From contig NZ_JACCBP010000001.1 in assembly GCF_013408655.1 (NCBI RefSeq), positions 3,472,001 through 3,536,000 on the forward strand: a stretch of DNA of 64,000 nt, in the 5' to 3' direction. Each line of letters begins with the position of its first letter. Position 1 is the first letter of the stretch. Below the pieces are notes generated by a model. The model was not told the origin of the DNA, made no database searches, and saw only the letters and a program-made list of their open reading frames with translations. This DNA is from Pigmentiphaga litoralis. GTDB taxonomy: Bacteria > Pseudomonadota > Gammaproteobacteria > Burkholderiales > Burkholderiaceae_B. Both the position numbers and the translations under genes were made by a program. Shown here piece by piece: positions 19,396 through 27,154 of this stretch.

Positions 19396-19407
19396 CAACG
19401 ATTCCAA

Positions 19408-20688
19408 TCAGCGTGCGGCGTCGGCCTGGACCAGCCCGTCGACCACCTTGTAGTTGTGGCGAACCAGCAGTTCATAGTCCTGCAGGATCATGTGTTTCTT
19501 CACGCCTGTCTGTGCCGCGGTCTGGGTGCGCTCCAGCGTGCTCAAGTCTTCGAGCAGCACATCGCGCAGCGCCACCTTCATGTATTCCAGAAAGAAGCGG
19601 CCGCCTGCGGTGGGCATGTCGGGGTAATAGACGCGAGCTTCGAGCAGCGTGCGGTTGTGCGAAATGGGACGGAAGTTGTAGGCCTGGCAGTAGTTGGGCC
19701 GCAAGGACAGATAGAACTCGGGGAACACGACATTGATGTCGAACAGCCAGTTGTCACTGCCCGTCCAGTTCATGCCCTTGGGCAGTGTGTCGAGCCGGAA
19801 TTCATGCGTGGCGCTGCCCATCCCGGCACGCAGCGCGGCGGCAGCGATCGGGCGGGTGGCGGCCGACTCGGCCAGGGCTTCGCGCGCCGCTTCCCCGCCC
19901 GAGGTCACGGCCTTGGGATTGCCGTACACCGACTTCGGGTTGCCCGCCAATGACAGCCGGCGATGGAATTCGCCACACAGCGCGTCCAGCGGCCGCATCG
20001 ATCCGCCGTCGCTTTTGTCGATCGCGTCGGCGATCGAATGGCCGTGCACATAGGCCACGTGATAGGCCTCCTGGAAGGCGTCCAGCGCCAGCTTCCAGTT
20101 GCAGTTGACCTCGGTCGTCCACGAAAAGCCGGTGGTCAGCTTGTCGAAGGGATAGCCTTCGATGTCGCCATACATGGGCTTCATGAAGTCCGCGAGGGAC
20201 AGGGCGGGTTCGGGGTCCATGTTGACGAAGATGAAGCCTTGCCACACCTCGCAGGCGACCCGCGACAGCCCGTAGTCGACCTTGTCCAGATCGAAAAAGC
20301 AGCCCTCTTCCGGCACGCCGGTCAGCTTGCCGTCCAGGTCATAGGCCCAGCCGTGGAACTTGCAGAAGAACTTGCGCGCCTTGCCGCAGGGCTCGTACAC
20401 GACCTGGTTCATGCGGTGCGCACAGACGTTGTGCATGGCGCGGATCACGCCCTGCTTGTTGCGCACCACGATGATCGATGTATCGCAGGCTGCCAGATCC
20501 TTGACGAAATAGTCGCCCACCCCGGGGATCTCTTCGACGCGCCCGACGTGCAGCCACGTCTTCTTGAAGATCTTTTCCTTTTCCTGCGCGAAGTAGGCCG
20601 GCGAGATATAGGGTTCGACCGGCACCGGCCCGGTGCCCAGTTCAGGGTAACGATCATGCAGTCTTGCGGTCGTCCGGCTCATGCCCAT
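19408..20688 (-). CDS. Aromatic ring-hydroxylating (Rieske) oxygenase alpha subunit
   Basis: The 426-residue subunit has an N-terminal Rieske domain with CAHRMN (C-x-H) and CKFHGW (C-x2-H) and a C-terminal catalytic domain with the mononuclear iron motif DAFQEAYHVAYVHGHS (E-x-x-H-x4-H). These enzymes add O2 to aromatic or heteroaromatic rings or demethylate them. It is the first gene of a nine-gene minus-strand run. The partner ferredoxin is at 15229-15621 and the reductase could be the PyrK-like protein. ATG at 20688 or 20682 are both possible; the TTG at 20694 is less likely. The substrate is not evident. Confidence 0.88.
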   Translation of the reverse strand: MGMSRTTARLHDRYPELGTGPVPVEPYISPAYFAQEKEKIFKKTWLHVGRVEEIPGVGDYFVKDLAACDTSIIVVRNKQGVIRAMHNVCAHRMNQVVYEPCGKARKFFCKFHGWAYDLDGKLTGVPEEGCFFDLDKVDYGLSRVACEVWQGFIFVNMDPEPALSLADFMKPMYGDIEGYPFDKLTTGFSWTTEVNCNWKLALDAFQEAYHVAYVHGHSIADAIDKSDGGSMRPLDALCGEFHRRLSLAGNPKSVYGNPKAVTSGGEAAREALAESAATRPIAAAALRAGMGSATHEFRLDTLPKGMNWTGSDNWLFDINVVFPEFYLSLRPNYCQAYNFRPISHNRTLLEARVYYPDMPTAGGRFFLEYMKVALRDVLLEDLSTLERTQTAAQTGVKKHMILQDYELLVRHNYKVVDGLVQADAAR

Positions 20689-20702
20689 CCCCAAGCTTCA
20701 AT

Positions 20703-20821
20703 AATGAACGTCATTCTGTATTACGCCAAACACGCATGTCAACGGAATTTGCGAAACGTCCGGCCGGTCATGGGCACCGCCCGGAAATAAGGTGTTTGCG
20801 GATTAAAAAAAGAATGTCATT
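20703..20821. promoter_or_regulatory. Divergent control region with two AATG(A)-n-TCATT palindromes
   Basis: The 226-base spacer between the Rieske operon and the ABC operon is A/T-richer than its surroundings. It contains AATGA-ACG-TCATT (20703-20715) and AATG-T-CATT (20813-20821), about 107 bases apart, close to the two divergent starts. Such paired dyads are typical regulator sites, and the TetR protein encoded at the end of the ABC operon is the natural candidate. Promoter hexamers are not clear enough to place. Confidence 0.45.
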
Positions 20822-20914
20822 ATTTATTTACAAACGAAAACGCTGATCCGCCATCAGGACCCGGCTGTCACCGGCCGGGCTCCGCCGACCGCTGTCCAAC
20901 TCTGGGAACATGCC

Positions 20915-21907
20915 ATGTCACCGCTTTCGCTGCCGGCGCCCCGCCGCCTGTTTGTCCCCCGTGCCCGCCGGGTTGCCTGCACGTTTCTCCGCACCGCCGC
21001 CCTCGCCTGCGCCACTGCACTTGCAGTGGCGCCCGTCCACGCGCAGACCGCTGCCGCACCGGTGCGTATCGGCACCGGCATCGACGCGGCCTACACGCCC
21101 TGGTACCTGGCCAACAGCCAGAAGGGCTTCGACAAGGCAGGACTCAAGGTCAACTTCAAGAAATTTGCGAATGGCGGCGAAGCGCTCGACGGCTCGCTCG
21201 CGGGCATGATCGATATGTCCGGCGCGGCCGAACCCAGCGTGCTGGTGCGCATGGCCCATGGCGACGTGCGCGCGCTGGCGGTGTTCGGGCAGTCCGCCAA
21301 CTTCATCAAGCTGGCCGTGCGGCCGGGCATTACCGACGCCAGGCAGATCAAGAAATATGGCGTGATTGCGGGCAGCGTCAGCGACTATGCGACAGTCAAA
21401 TTGCTTGAGAAGAACGGGATCGATCCGGCGTCGGTGCAGATCATCAAATCCGGGCCGCCCGAGCTGCCGGCCCTGCTCACGTCCGGCGCAATCGACGCCT
21501 TCTTTTCGCCCGAGCCGTGGCCGTCATTGGCAGTCAAACAGGGCGCGAAGATTTTGATGAACAGCGGCGACGTCGGCTACACCTTCACTTTGTGGGTGAC
21601 GGCCGCCGGCCCTTGGTTCGACACCCATCAGGACGACGCCCGGCGTGTGGTGGCCAGCCTGGCCCAGGCGTGCCGCGAGATCCGCGCCGACCCCGCCAAG
21701 GGCGCCGCGGCCGCGCAGGCCGAGACCAAAGCGCCGCCGGCCATGACCCTGAGCTTTCTGTCGGAAGTGGACTGCACGGTGCGCGACTTCACCGACCAGG
21801 ACATGGCCAGCTACGACCAGATCGCCGACTTCCTGGCCAAGGCCAAGATCACTCCCACCCGCGTCGACTTCCGGAAGTCCATGGTCCGCGGCTTCTACAA
21901 GGAATGA
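20915..21907 (+). CDS. NMT1/SsuA-type ABC transporter substrate-binding protein
   Basis: The 330-residue protein has an N-terminal signal peptide (to about residue 44, ending VHAQTAAA), with a long Arg-rich n-region. The mature part starts VRIGTGIDAAYTPWYLANSQKGF and includes YGVIAGSVSDYATVKLLEKNG, the NMT1/Thi5-like binding fold. This group collects sulfonates, nitrate, pyrimidine-type precursors and aromatic acids. It is the first gene of the ABC operon and is divergent from the Rieske oxygenase, so its ligand is probably the substrate of that pathway. Confidence 0.88.
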   Translation: MSPLSLPAPRRLFVPRARRVACTFLRTAALACATALAVAPVHAQTAAAPVRIGTGIDAAYTPWYLANSQKGFDKAGLKVNFKKFANGGEALDGSLAGMIDMSGAAEPSVLVRMAHGDVRALAVFGQSANFIKLAVRPGITDARQIKKYGVIAGSVSDYATVKLLEKNGIDPASVQIIKSGPPELPALLTSGAIDAFFSPEPWPSLAVKQGAKILMNSGDVGYTFTLWVTAAGPWFDTHQDDARRVVASLAQACREIRADPAKGAAAAQAETKAPPAMTLSFLSEVDCTVRDFTDQDMASYDQIADFLAKAKITPTRVDFRKSMVRGFYKE

Positions 21908-21911
21908 CGCC

Positions 21912-22706
21912 ATGGTTCCCGGCGCGGCAATCCATATCGACCGGCTGTCCATCGACCTGGGCGGGCAGTGCATTGTTGGTGAAACGTCGCTGGACGTGGC
22001 GCCCGGTGAATTCGTCTGTCTGCTCGGCCCCAGCGGCTGTGGCAAATCCACGCTGCTCAATGTGATGGCGGGCTTTCTGCCAGCACAAGGGCGAGTCACG
22101 GTGGGCGGCGTTCCTGTCACGGGGCCCGGCGTGGACCGCGGCGTGGTATTCCAGAGTACCGAAGCCCTGTTCCCGTGGCTGACCGTGACCGAAAACGTGA
22201 TGTACGGCCCACGCCTGCGTGGCCTGTCGCGCAAGGACTGCGCCGCCAAGGCGCGCCACTACATCGACATGGTCGGGCTGACGCATGCCGCGCACAAGTT
22301 TCCGCGCGAGCTGTCGGGTGGCATGCGGCAACGGGCGCAGATTGCGCGCGTGTTGGTCAATGAACCGTCGGTGATCCTGATGGACGAGCCGTTCGGCGCG
22401 CTCGATGCGCAAACGCGCGAAGTCATGCAGCGCGAAGTCGATCGCATCCGCCGCGCGGCCCAGGCCACGGTGGTGTTCGTGACCCACGACATCTGGGAAG
22501 CCATTGTGCTGGGCGACCGGGTCATCACCATGACGGCGGGCCCGCAGGCGCGCATCAAGTCCGACATCCGGGTCGACCTGCCCGCGCCGCGCGACCAGGC
22601 CGATCCCGACGCGATCCGGCTCTACAGCACGATCCGCGACGGCATTGCGGCGGAAGTGGACAAGGTCATGCGACGGCAAGGCCTGGTGCGCGAGGTGGCC
22701 GCATGA
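21912..22706 (+). CDS. ABC transporter ATP-binding protein
   Basis: This NitT/TauT-type ATPase (264 aa) has Walker A GPSGCGKST, Q-loop QSTEALFPWLTV, signature LSGGMRQR, Walker B VILMDEPFGALDA and the H-loop in FVTHDIWEA. It energises uptake of the ligand bound by the product at 20915-21907. The gene is 4 bases after the receptor gene, and its stop overlaps the permease start. Confidence 0.93.
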   Translation: MVPGAAIHIDRLSIDLGGQCIVGETSLDVAPGEFVCLLGPSGCGKSTLLNVMAGFLPAQGRVTVGGVPVTGPGVDRGVVFQSTEALFPWLTVTENVMYGPRLRGLSRKDCAAKARHYIDMVGLTHAAHKFPRELSGGMRQRAQIARVLVNEPSVILMDEPFGALDAQTREVMQREVDRIRRAAQATVVFVTHDIWEAIVLGDRVITMTAGPQARIKSDIRVDLPAPRDQADPDAIRLYSTIRDGIAAEVDKVMRRQGLVREVAA

Positions 22707-23521
22707 ACGCGTCCGCCAAGATCGTCACCGCGCCGCTGGCTGCCCCGCGCCGCCCGGCGTTCCGGCTGGGCGCCTTCGGTCCGTCGGTGACCGGCCTTGT
22801 GTCGGTGCTGGCCGGGCTGTTGCTGTGGCAATTGGTCAGCCTGCGCGTGCCGCCGTTGTTCCTGCCCTCCCCTTCGGCCACCTGGGCCGGCGCGGTCGAA
22901 CTGGCGCAAGACGGCACGCTGTGGGGATCGGTCGTGGCATCGCTGCGCCGCATCCTGATCGGCTGGGCCATCGGCGTTGCCGTTGGCGTGCCGCTGGGCA
23001 TTCTGATGGGCCAGTTCCGGCTGCTGCGCCGCCTGCTCGATCCCTATATCGAGTTCTTCCGCTTCGTGCCGCCCATTGCTTTCGTGACGCTGGCGGTGAT
23101 CTGGCTCGGCCCCGATGAAAGCTCCAAGATTGCGCTGATCGTCTACACCACCGTGTTCATCGTCACCCTGAACATGATCGCAGGCGTGCAGTCCGTGGAT
23201 CCCTTGCGCGTGCGGGCGGCTGCCGCATTGGGCGCCGGGCCGGTCAAGACGCTGTTCTCGGTCGTGGTGCCGTCCACCGTCCCGTTCATGGTGACCGGCG
23301 CCCGGCTGGCCATGGGCAATTCCTTCTTGACCATCGTGTCGGCCGAGATCGTTGCGGCGCAGGAAGGCCTGGGCGCGCTCATCTGGGCGTCGCGCAACTA
23401 CGCGCGGACCGATTGGGTGTTCGTCGGGATCATTACCCTGGGCCTGTTGGGATTTGTGATCGACCGGATCGTGCGCTGGGTCGCAAAGAAGATGCTGTCG
23501 CGCTACGACGTCGCGCTGTAG
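22703..23521 (+). CDS. ABC transporter permease
   Basis: The 272-residue inner-membrane protein has about six hydrophobic segments (first near VTGLVSVLAGLLLWQLVSL) and the EAA loop region (RVRAAAALGAGPVKTLFSVVVPSTVPF) that contacts the ATPase. It is of the SsuC/TauC/NitT type. It starts with ATG overlapping the ATPase stop. With a single permease gene the transporter is expected to use a homodimer. Confidence 0.92.
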   Translation: MNASAKIVTAPLAAPRRPAFRLGAFGPSVTGLVSVLAGLLLWQLVSLRVPPLFLPSPSATWAGAVELAQDGTLWGSVVASLRRILIGWAIGVAVGVPLGILMGQFRLLRRLLDPYIEFFRFVPPIAFVTLAVIWLGPDESSKIALIVYTTVFIVTLNMIAGVQSVDPLRVRAAAALGAGPVKTLFSVVVPSTVPFMVTGARLAMGNSFLTIVSAEIVAAQEGLGALIWASRNYARTDWVFVGIITLGLLGFVIDRIVRWVAKKMLSRYDVAL

Positions 23522-23592
23522 ACGTGAGGGCGGACGCGGGCTGTTCTACACTGCCCGCATCCAGACCACACCTACAACAGCAAAGAGACACC

Positions 23593-24177
23593 GTGCCGCA
23601 AGTCAAGAAACAGGGGATGCGGGAAGCCATCGTGGAAGCTGCGTTCCACCTCTTCTCGCAAAAAGGCTATACCACCACGACCATGGCGGAGATCGCCCGG
23701 GCGGCCAACATGACCGTGGCCAACCTGTATGTGTATTTCGATTCGAAGCTGATGATCCTGTACGAGATCTACCGCCCCTGGTTGGGCGGCCAGCTGGACA
23801 CGCTGCGGCAGGCGGTGCGCCGGTCGCGCTCGCCGCGCAGCAAGCTCAAGCGTATCTTCATGGGGATCTGGGACGACATTCCGAAGGCGGAACACTCGTT
23901 TGCGAACGCGCTGATCGAGGCGCTGGCCTCGGCGCCGCAAAACATGGGCAAGCCCACCGATCTGCTCGCCACGGTCGAAACCTTCCTGACCGAGATGATC
24001 CTGGAAAGCCTGCCGCCCGAGCGCCAGAGCCTGGCCAAGGACGGCCTGCTGGCGCACGTGATCTGGATGGCGTTTGACGGATTCGTAATCAATCAGCGAA
24101 TCGGCGACGTACGGAATATTTCCGCAGTCGCCGATCTGATGACGGACCTGCTGCTGGGCGAGACGCCCAGCCGTTGA
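23593..24177 (+). CDS. TetR-family transcriptional regulator
   Basis: The 194-residue protein has an N-terminal HTH (TTTTMAEIARAANMTVANLYVYFDSK) followed by a ligand-binding helical domain. The GTG at 23593 gives VPQVKKQGMREAIVEAAF; an ATG at 23617 would be too close to the HTH helix. It lies 71 bases after the permease, so it may be in the same operon. It is likely to control the Rieske and ABC units through the dyads at 20703-20821. Confidence 0.88.
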   Translation: MPQVKKQGMREAIVEAAFHLFSQKGYTTTTMAEIARAANMTVANLYVYFDSKLMILYEIYRPWLGGQLDTLRQAVRRSRSPRSKLKRIFMGIWDDIPKAEHSFANALIEALASAPQNMGKPTDLLATVETFLTEMILESLPPERQSLAKDGLLAHVIWMAFDGFVINQRIGDVRNISAVADLMTDLLLGETPSR

Positions 24178-24195
24178 GCAGGCTGGCCGTGTTCC

Positions 24196-25518
24196 TTACA
24201 GCACGTAGCGGGCGAGGTCCTGCTGCGCCACGGCTTCCTGCAGCCGTTCCACCACGTAGGGCGCGTCGATCCGGATGACGTCACCGGACTTCTTGGTGGC
24301 GTCGAACGACAGGTCTTCCAGCAGCTTTTCCATGACGGTGTACAGGCGGCGGGCACCGATGTTCTCGGTCTTTTCGTTAACCGCGAACGCCAGTTCGGCC
24401 AGCTTTTCGATGCCGTCGGGCGTGAATTCCAGCGTCACTTCTTCGGTGCCGAGCAGCGCCGTGTACTGCTTGATCAGCGACGCATCGGTGTCCGACAGGA
24501 TGTGCACGAAGTCCTGCGCCGACAGCGAGTCGAGCTCGACCCGGATCGGGAAGCGGCCCTGCAGTTCCGGGATCAGGTCCGACGGCCGCGACAGGTGGAA
24601 CGCGCCTGACGCGATGAACAGGATGTGGTCGGTGTTGATCATGCCGTATTTGGTCTTGACCGACGTGCCTTCCACCAGCGGCAGCAGGTCGCGCTGCACG
24701 CCCTGGCGGGACACATCCGACCCGCTCGTTTCCTGACGCGTGGCGATCTTGTCGATCTCGTCCAGGAACACGATGCCGTTCTGCTCGACCGCGGCGATCG
24801 CCTTGGTGCGCAGTTCTTCTTCGTTCACGCGCTTGCCGGCCTCTTCTTCCACCAGCAGCTTGAAGGCTTCCTTCACGCGCATCTTGCGCGGCTTTTTCTT
24901 GTCCTGCGCCATGCCGGCGAACATGCCGCGGATCTGCTCGGTCATGTCTTCCATGCCCGGCGGCGACATGATCTCCATCTGCGGGGCGGTCTGCGCCACG
25001 TTGATTTCGATTTCCAGGTCGTCGATCTGGCCTTCGCGCAAGCGCTTGCGGAAGGTCTGGCGGGCGGCATTGTCTTCGCGGACCGGGTTGCCCGACGCAT
25101 CGCGCGGCGGCGTCACCAGCACGTCCAGGATGCGGTCTTCGGCAGCGTCTTCGGCCTGCGTGCGCACGCCGCGCATTTCGTTTTCGCGCACCAGCTTCAC
25201 GGCCACTTCGGCCAGGTCACGGATGATGGTTTCGACGTCGCGGCCCACATAGCCCACTTCGGTGAACTTGGTGGCTTCGACCTTTACGAACGGCGCGTCG
25301 GCCAGCTTGGCCAGGCGGCGGGCGATCTCGGTCTTGCCGACGCCCGTCGGCCCGATCATCAGGATGTTCTTGGGGTGGATCTCGTGGCGCAGGGGCTCGG
25401 GCACCTGCTGACGGCGCCAGCGGTTGCGCAGGGCGACCGCGACGGACCGCTTGGCCTTGTTCTGGCCAACGATGAATTTGTCGAGTTCGGAAACGATTTC
25501 GCTAGGGGTCATGTTCAT
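24196..25518 (-). CDS. hslU: ATP-dependent protease ATPase subunit HslU
   Basis: HslU (ClpY) unfolds substrates and feeds them to HslV. The 440-residue protein has [16 protein letters not shown] at the start, Walker [16 protein letters not shown], Walker [10 protein letters not shown], an intermediate domain (~100-230), and the C-terminal segment used to dock on HslV ending LARYVL. The ATG at 25518 overlaps the hslV stop by 4 bases (ATGA). It converges on the TetR gene with only 18 bases between. Confidence 0.96.
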   Translation of the reverse strand: MNMTPSEIVSELDKFIVGQNKAKRSVAVALRNRWRRQQVPEPLRHEIHPKNILMIGPTGVGKTEIARRLAKLADAPFVKVEATKFTEVGYVGRDVETIIRDLAEVAVKLVRENEMRGVRTQAEDAAEDRILDVLVTPPRDASGNPVREDNAARQTFRKRLREGQIDDLEIEINVAQTAPQMEIMSPPGMEDMTEQIRGMFAGMAQDKKKPRKMRVKEAFKLLVEEEAGKRVNEEELRTKAIAAVEQNGIVFLDEIDKIATRQETSGSDVSRQGVQRDLLPLVEGTSVKTKYGMINTDHILFIASGAFHLSRPSDLIPELQGRFPIRVELDSLSAQDFVHILSDTDASLIKQYTALLGTEEVTLEFTPDGIEKLAELAFAVNEKTENIGARRLYTVMEKLLEDLSFDATKKSGDVIRIDAPYVVERLQEAVAQQDLARYVL

Positions 25519-26063
25519 CCCAACACCTCGATCGTGTGGTGTTGATTGGTATAGATGCACAGGTCGCCGGCAATGGTCAGCGCCTTCTTCACGATCTCTT
25601 CGGGCGGCAGGTCGGTGTTCTGCTGCAGGGCCAGCGCGGCCGAATGGGCGTAGGAGCCGCCCGAACCGATCGCGGCCAGGCCATGTTCGGGTTCCAGCAC
25701 GTCGCCGTTGCCGGTCAGCACCAGCGTGGTGGTCGCGTCGGCCACGATCAGCATGGCTTCGAGCTTGCGCAGCACCCGGTCCGTGCGCCAGTCGCGCGTC
25801 AGTTCGACGGCGGCGCGCAGCAGGTGGCCCTGGTGCTTTTCCAGCTTGGCCTCGAACCGTTCGATCAGGGTGAAGGCGTCGGCGGTCGCACCCGCGAAGC
25901 CTGCCAGGACGGAATCCTTGTACAGGCGGCGAACCTTGCGGGCCGTGCCCTTCATGACGATGTTGCCGAGGGTGACCTGGCCGTCGCCGCCGATGGCGAC
26001 GCGGTTGCCACGACGAACGCTGACGATCGTCGTGCCGTGAAATTGTTCGATGTCTTTTTCCAT
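25515..26063 (-). CDS. hslV: ATP-dependent protease peptidase subunit HslV
   Basis: HslV (ClpQ) is the threonine peptidase partner of HslU. The catalytic N-terminal Thr lies after a short propeptide, in [12 protein letters not shown], and [19 protein letters not shown] and [11 protein letters not shown] are family motifs. The length is 182 aa. The ATG at 26063 gives [12 protein letters not shown]. No good Shine-Dalgarno sequence precedes it; just upstream a sigma-32-like promoter ends only 9 bases from the start. hslU follows with a 4-base overlap. Confidence 0.95.
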   Translation of the reverse strand: MEKDIEQFHGTTIVSVRRGNRVAIGGDGQVTLGNIVMKGTARKVRRLYKDSVLAGFAGATADAFTLIERFEAKLEKHQGHLLRAAVELTRDWRTDRVLRKLEAMLIVADATTTLVLTGNGDVLEPEHGLAAIGSGGSYAHSAALALQQNTDLPPEEIVKKALTIAGDLCIYTNQHHTIEVLG

Positions 26064-26071
26064 GTCAGGAC

Positions 26072-26101
26072 AGATGGGGACAGCCCGCGGACCAGGCAAG
26101 A
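26072..26101 (-). promoter_or_regulatory. Sigma-32-like heat-shock promoter for hslVU
   Basis: On the minus strand, TCTTGCC (26101-26095) is followed after 15 bases by CCCCATCT (26079-26072). The latter is a perfect match to the sigma-32 -10 consensus CCCCATNT, and the former keeps the CTTG core of the -35 element. hslVU is a known heat-shock operon. The predicted start would fall about 2 bases before the hslV ATG, implying a nearly leaderless transcript, so a second promoter may lie further upstream. Confidence 0.45.
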
Positions 26102-26134
26102 CCCCGAAGCGAAAAAATGGACGAAAAAAACCTG

Positions 26135-26518
26135 TCAGGCGCTTTTGGAGTAGAACGCGACGTCAGGCAGGCCCTTGAAATGGGCGTCGCAGGTCAAGAG
26201 TTCGGCACGCTGATGGCGTGCTGTCGCATAGACAATCGCGTCAGCGGTGGCAAGCCTGTATTCGCGGTGAAGATCCGCAGCCAGCAACGCGATCGAGGTG
26301 TCCAGAGGAACGACCACACACTTCTGCGTGTAGGCGATGACCCGGTCGGCCTCATCTTCACCCAGTTCGCGATTCAGCCATTTCGACAGCTCCAGCTGCA
26401 CGATGGTCGGTACGATGCAATGCTGTTTATCCGGGAATCGATCGCGGTTTCGTAAGAATATTGTCGATTCAACACGATGCCCGTTTTTGTGTATTTGCAC
26501 GTCTGGTCGACAGGACAA
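26135..26518 (-). pseudogene. VapC-like PIN-domain toxin remnant lacking its N-terminus
   Basis: Residues ~35-125 are a clear VapC PIN core: CIVPTIVQLELSKWLNREL, CVVVPLDTSIALLAADLH and [31 protein letters not shown], with the later acidic active-site residues. The first strand of PIN toxins (hydrophobic-D-T/S-x-V/I near residue 5) and about ten following residues are missing. The upstream frame instead runs into the dksA terminator and has only a TTG start. No vapB antitoxin gene is adjacent. It looks like a decayed toxin; a short active form from GTG codons around 26500 or 26477 cannot be excluded. Confidence 0.65.
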
Positions 26519-26573
26519 AAAAATCCCTGCATCGCTGGCCGGCCCGGGGTACGGGCGGCCTGATGCAGGGATT
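26514..26573 (-). terminator. Rho-independent terminator of dksA
   Basis: AATCCCTGCATC (26522-26533) and GATGCAGGGATT (26562-26573) are perfect 12-base inverted repeats. The loop region GC-pairs further, and on the minus strand the stem is followed by a T-run (26523-26517). It begins 50 bases after the dksA stop. Confidence 0.85.
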
Positions 26574-26622
26574 CATGGACAGCGTGGCACACCGCCGGCG
26601 CAGGCCGGCGGTTCAAGCAGGC

Positions 26623-27111
26623 TCAGTCGCCGTACAGCTTCTGGCGAAGTTCGCGGCGCTGCTGCGCTTCGAGCGACAGCGTGGCGGTCGGACGGGCCAG
26701 CAGACGCGGCACGCCAATCGGCTCGCCTGTCTCTTCGCACCAGCCGTAGTCGCCACCATCGATGCGCTGGAGCGCCTGCTGCACTTTCTTGAGCAGCTTG
26801 CGTTCGCGATCGCGGGTGCGCAGTTCCAGCGCGTGTTCTTCCTCGATCGTGGCGCGATCGGCGGGATCGGGCACGAAGGGGGTTTCGCGCAGATGCTCGG
26901 TGGTTTCACCGGCGTTCTGGAGCAGTTCGCGTTCGATTTCCTGCAGACGGGCCTTGAAGAAGGCGAGCTGCACGTCGTTCATGTACTCGGCTTCTGGCAT
27001 GGCCAACAGCGCTTGTTCCGAGATCACGGCCGTGGCCGGTTTGGTAATCACGCTTTCCAACGCGTCCTCCTGAGTGACTTCTTGGGTTTTTGGTGCCGCT
27101 TTCGTTACCAT
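26623..27111 (-). CDS. dksA: RNA polymerase-binding transcription factor DksA
   Basis: DksA binds the RNA polymerase secondary channel and works with ppGpp on rRNA and stress promoters. The coiled coil (~60-115) has FFKARLQEIERELLQNAGETTEHL and the DPADRATIEEEHALELRTRDRERKLLKK segment that carries the tip acids. The zinc-finger region reads DYGWCEETGEPIGVPRLLARPTATLSLEAQQ, so only one of the four usual zinc cysteines remains. The 162-residue start at 27111 includes a longer N-terminus (MVTKAAPKTQEV). It lies 43 bases after the COG0523 gene on the same strand. Confidence 0.93.
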   Translation of the reverse strand: MVTKAAPKTQEVTQEDALESVITKPATAVISEQALLAMPEAEYMNDVQLAFFKARLQEIERELLQNAGETTEHLRETPFVPDPADRATIEEEHALELRTRDRERKLLKKVQQALQRIDGGDYGWCEETGEPIGVPRLLARPTATLSLEAQQRRELRQKLYGD

Positions 27112-27154
27112 CGCATGCCCCGCGCTTCGAGTGCCTATGTGGCGTTGAGCGGGC

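Noticed and set aside
26518..26620. N-terminal exon-like extension or frameshift of the VapC fragment
   Set aside because: The three frames on the minus strand were read through the upstream DNA; none contains a hydrophobic strand with the D-T/S-x-V/I motif, so a simple frameshift does not restore the toxin.
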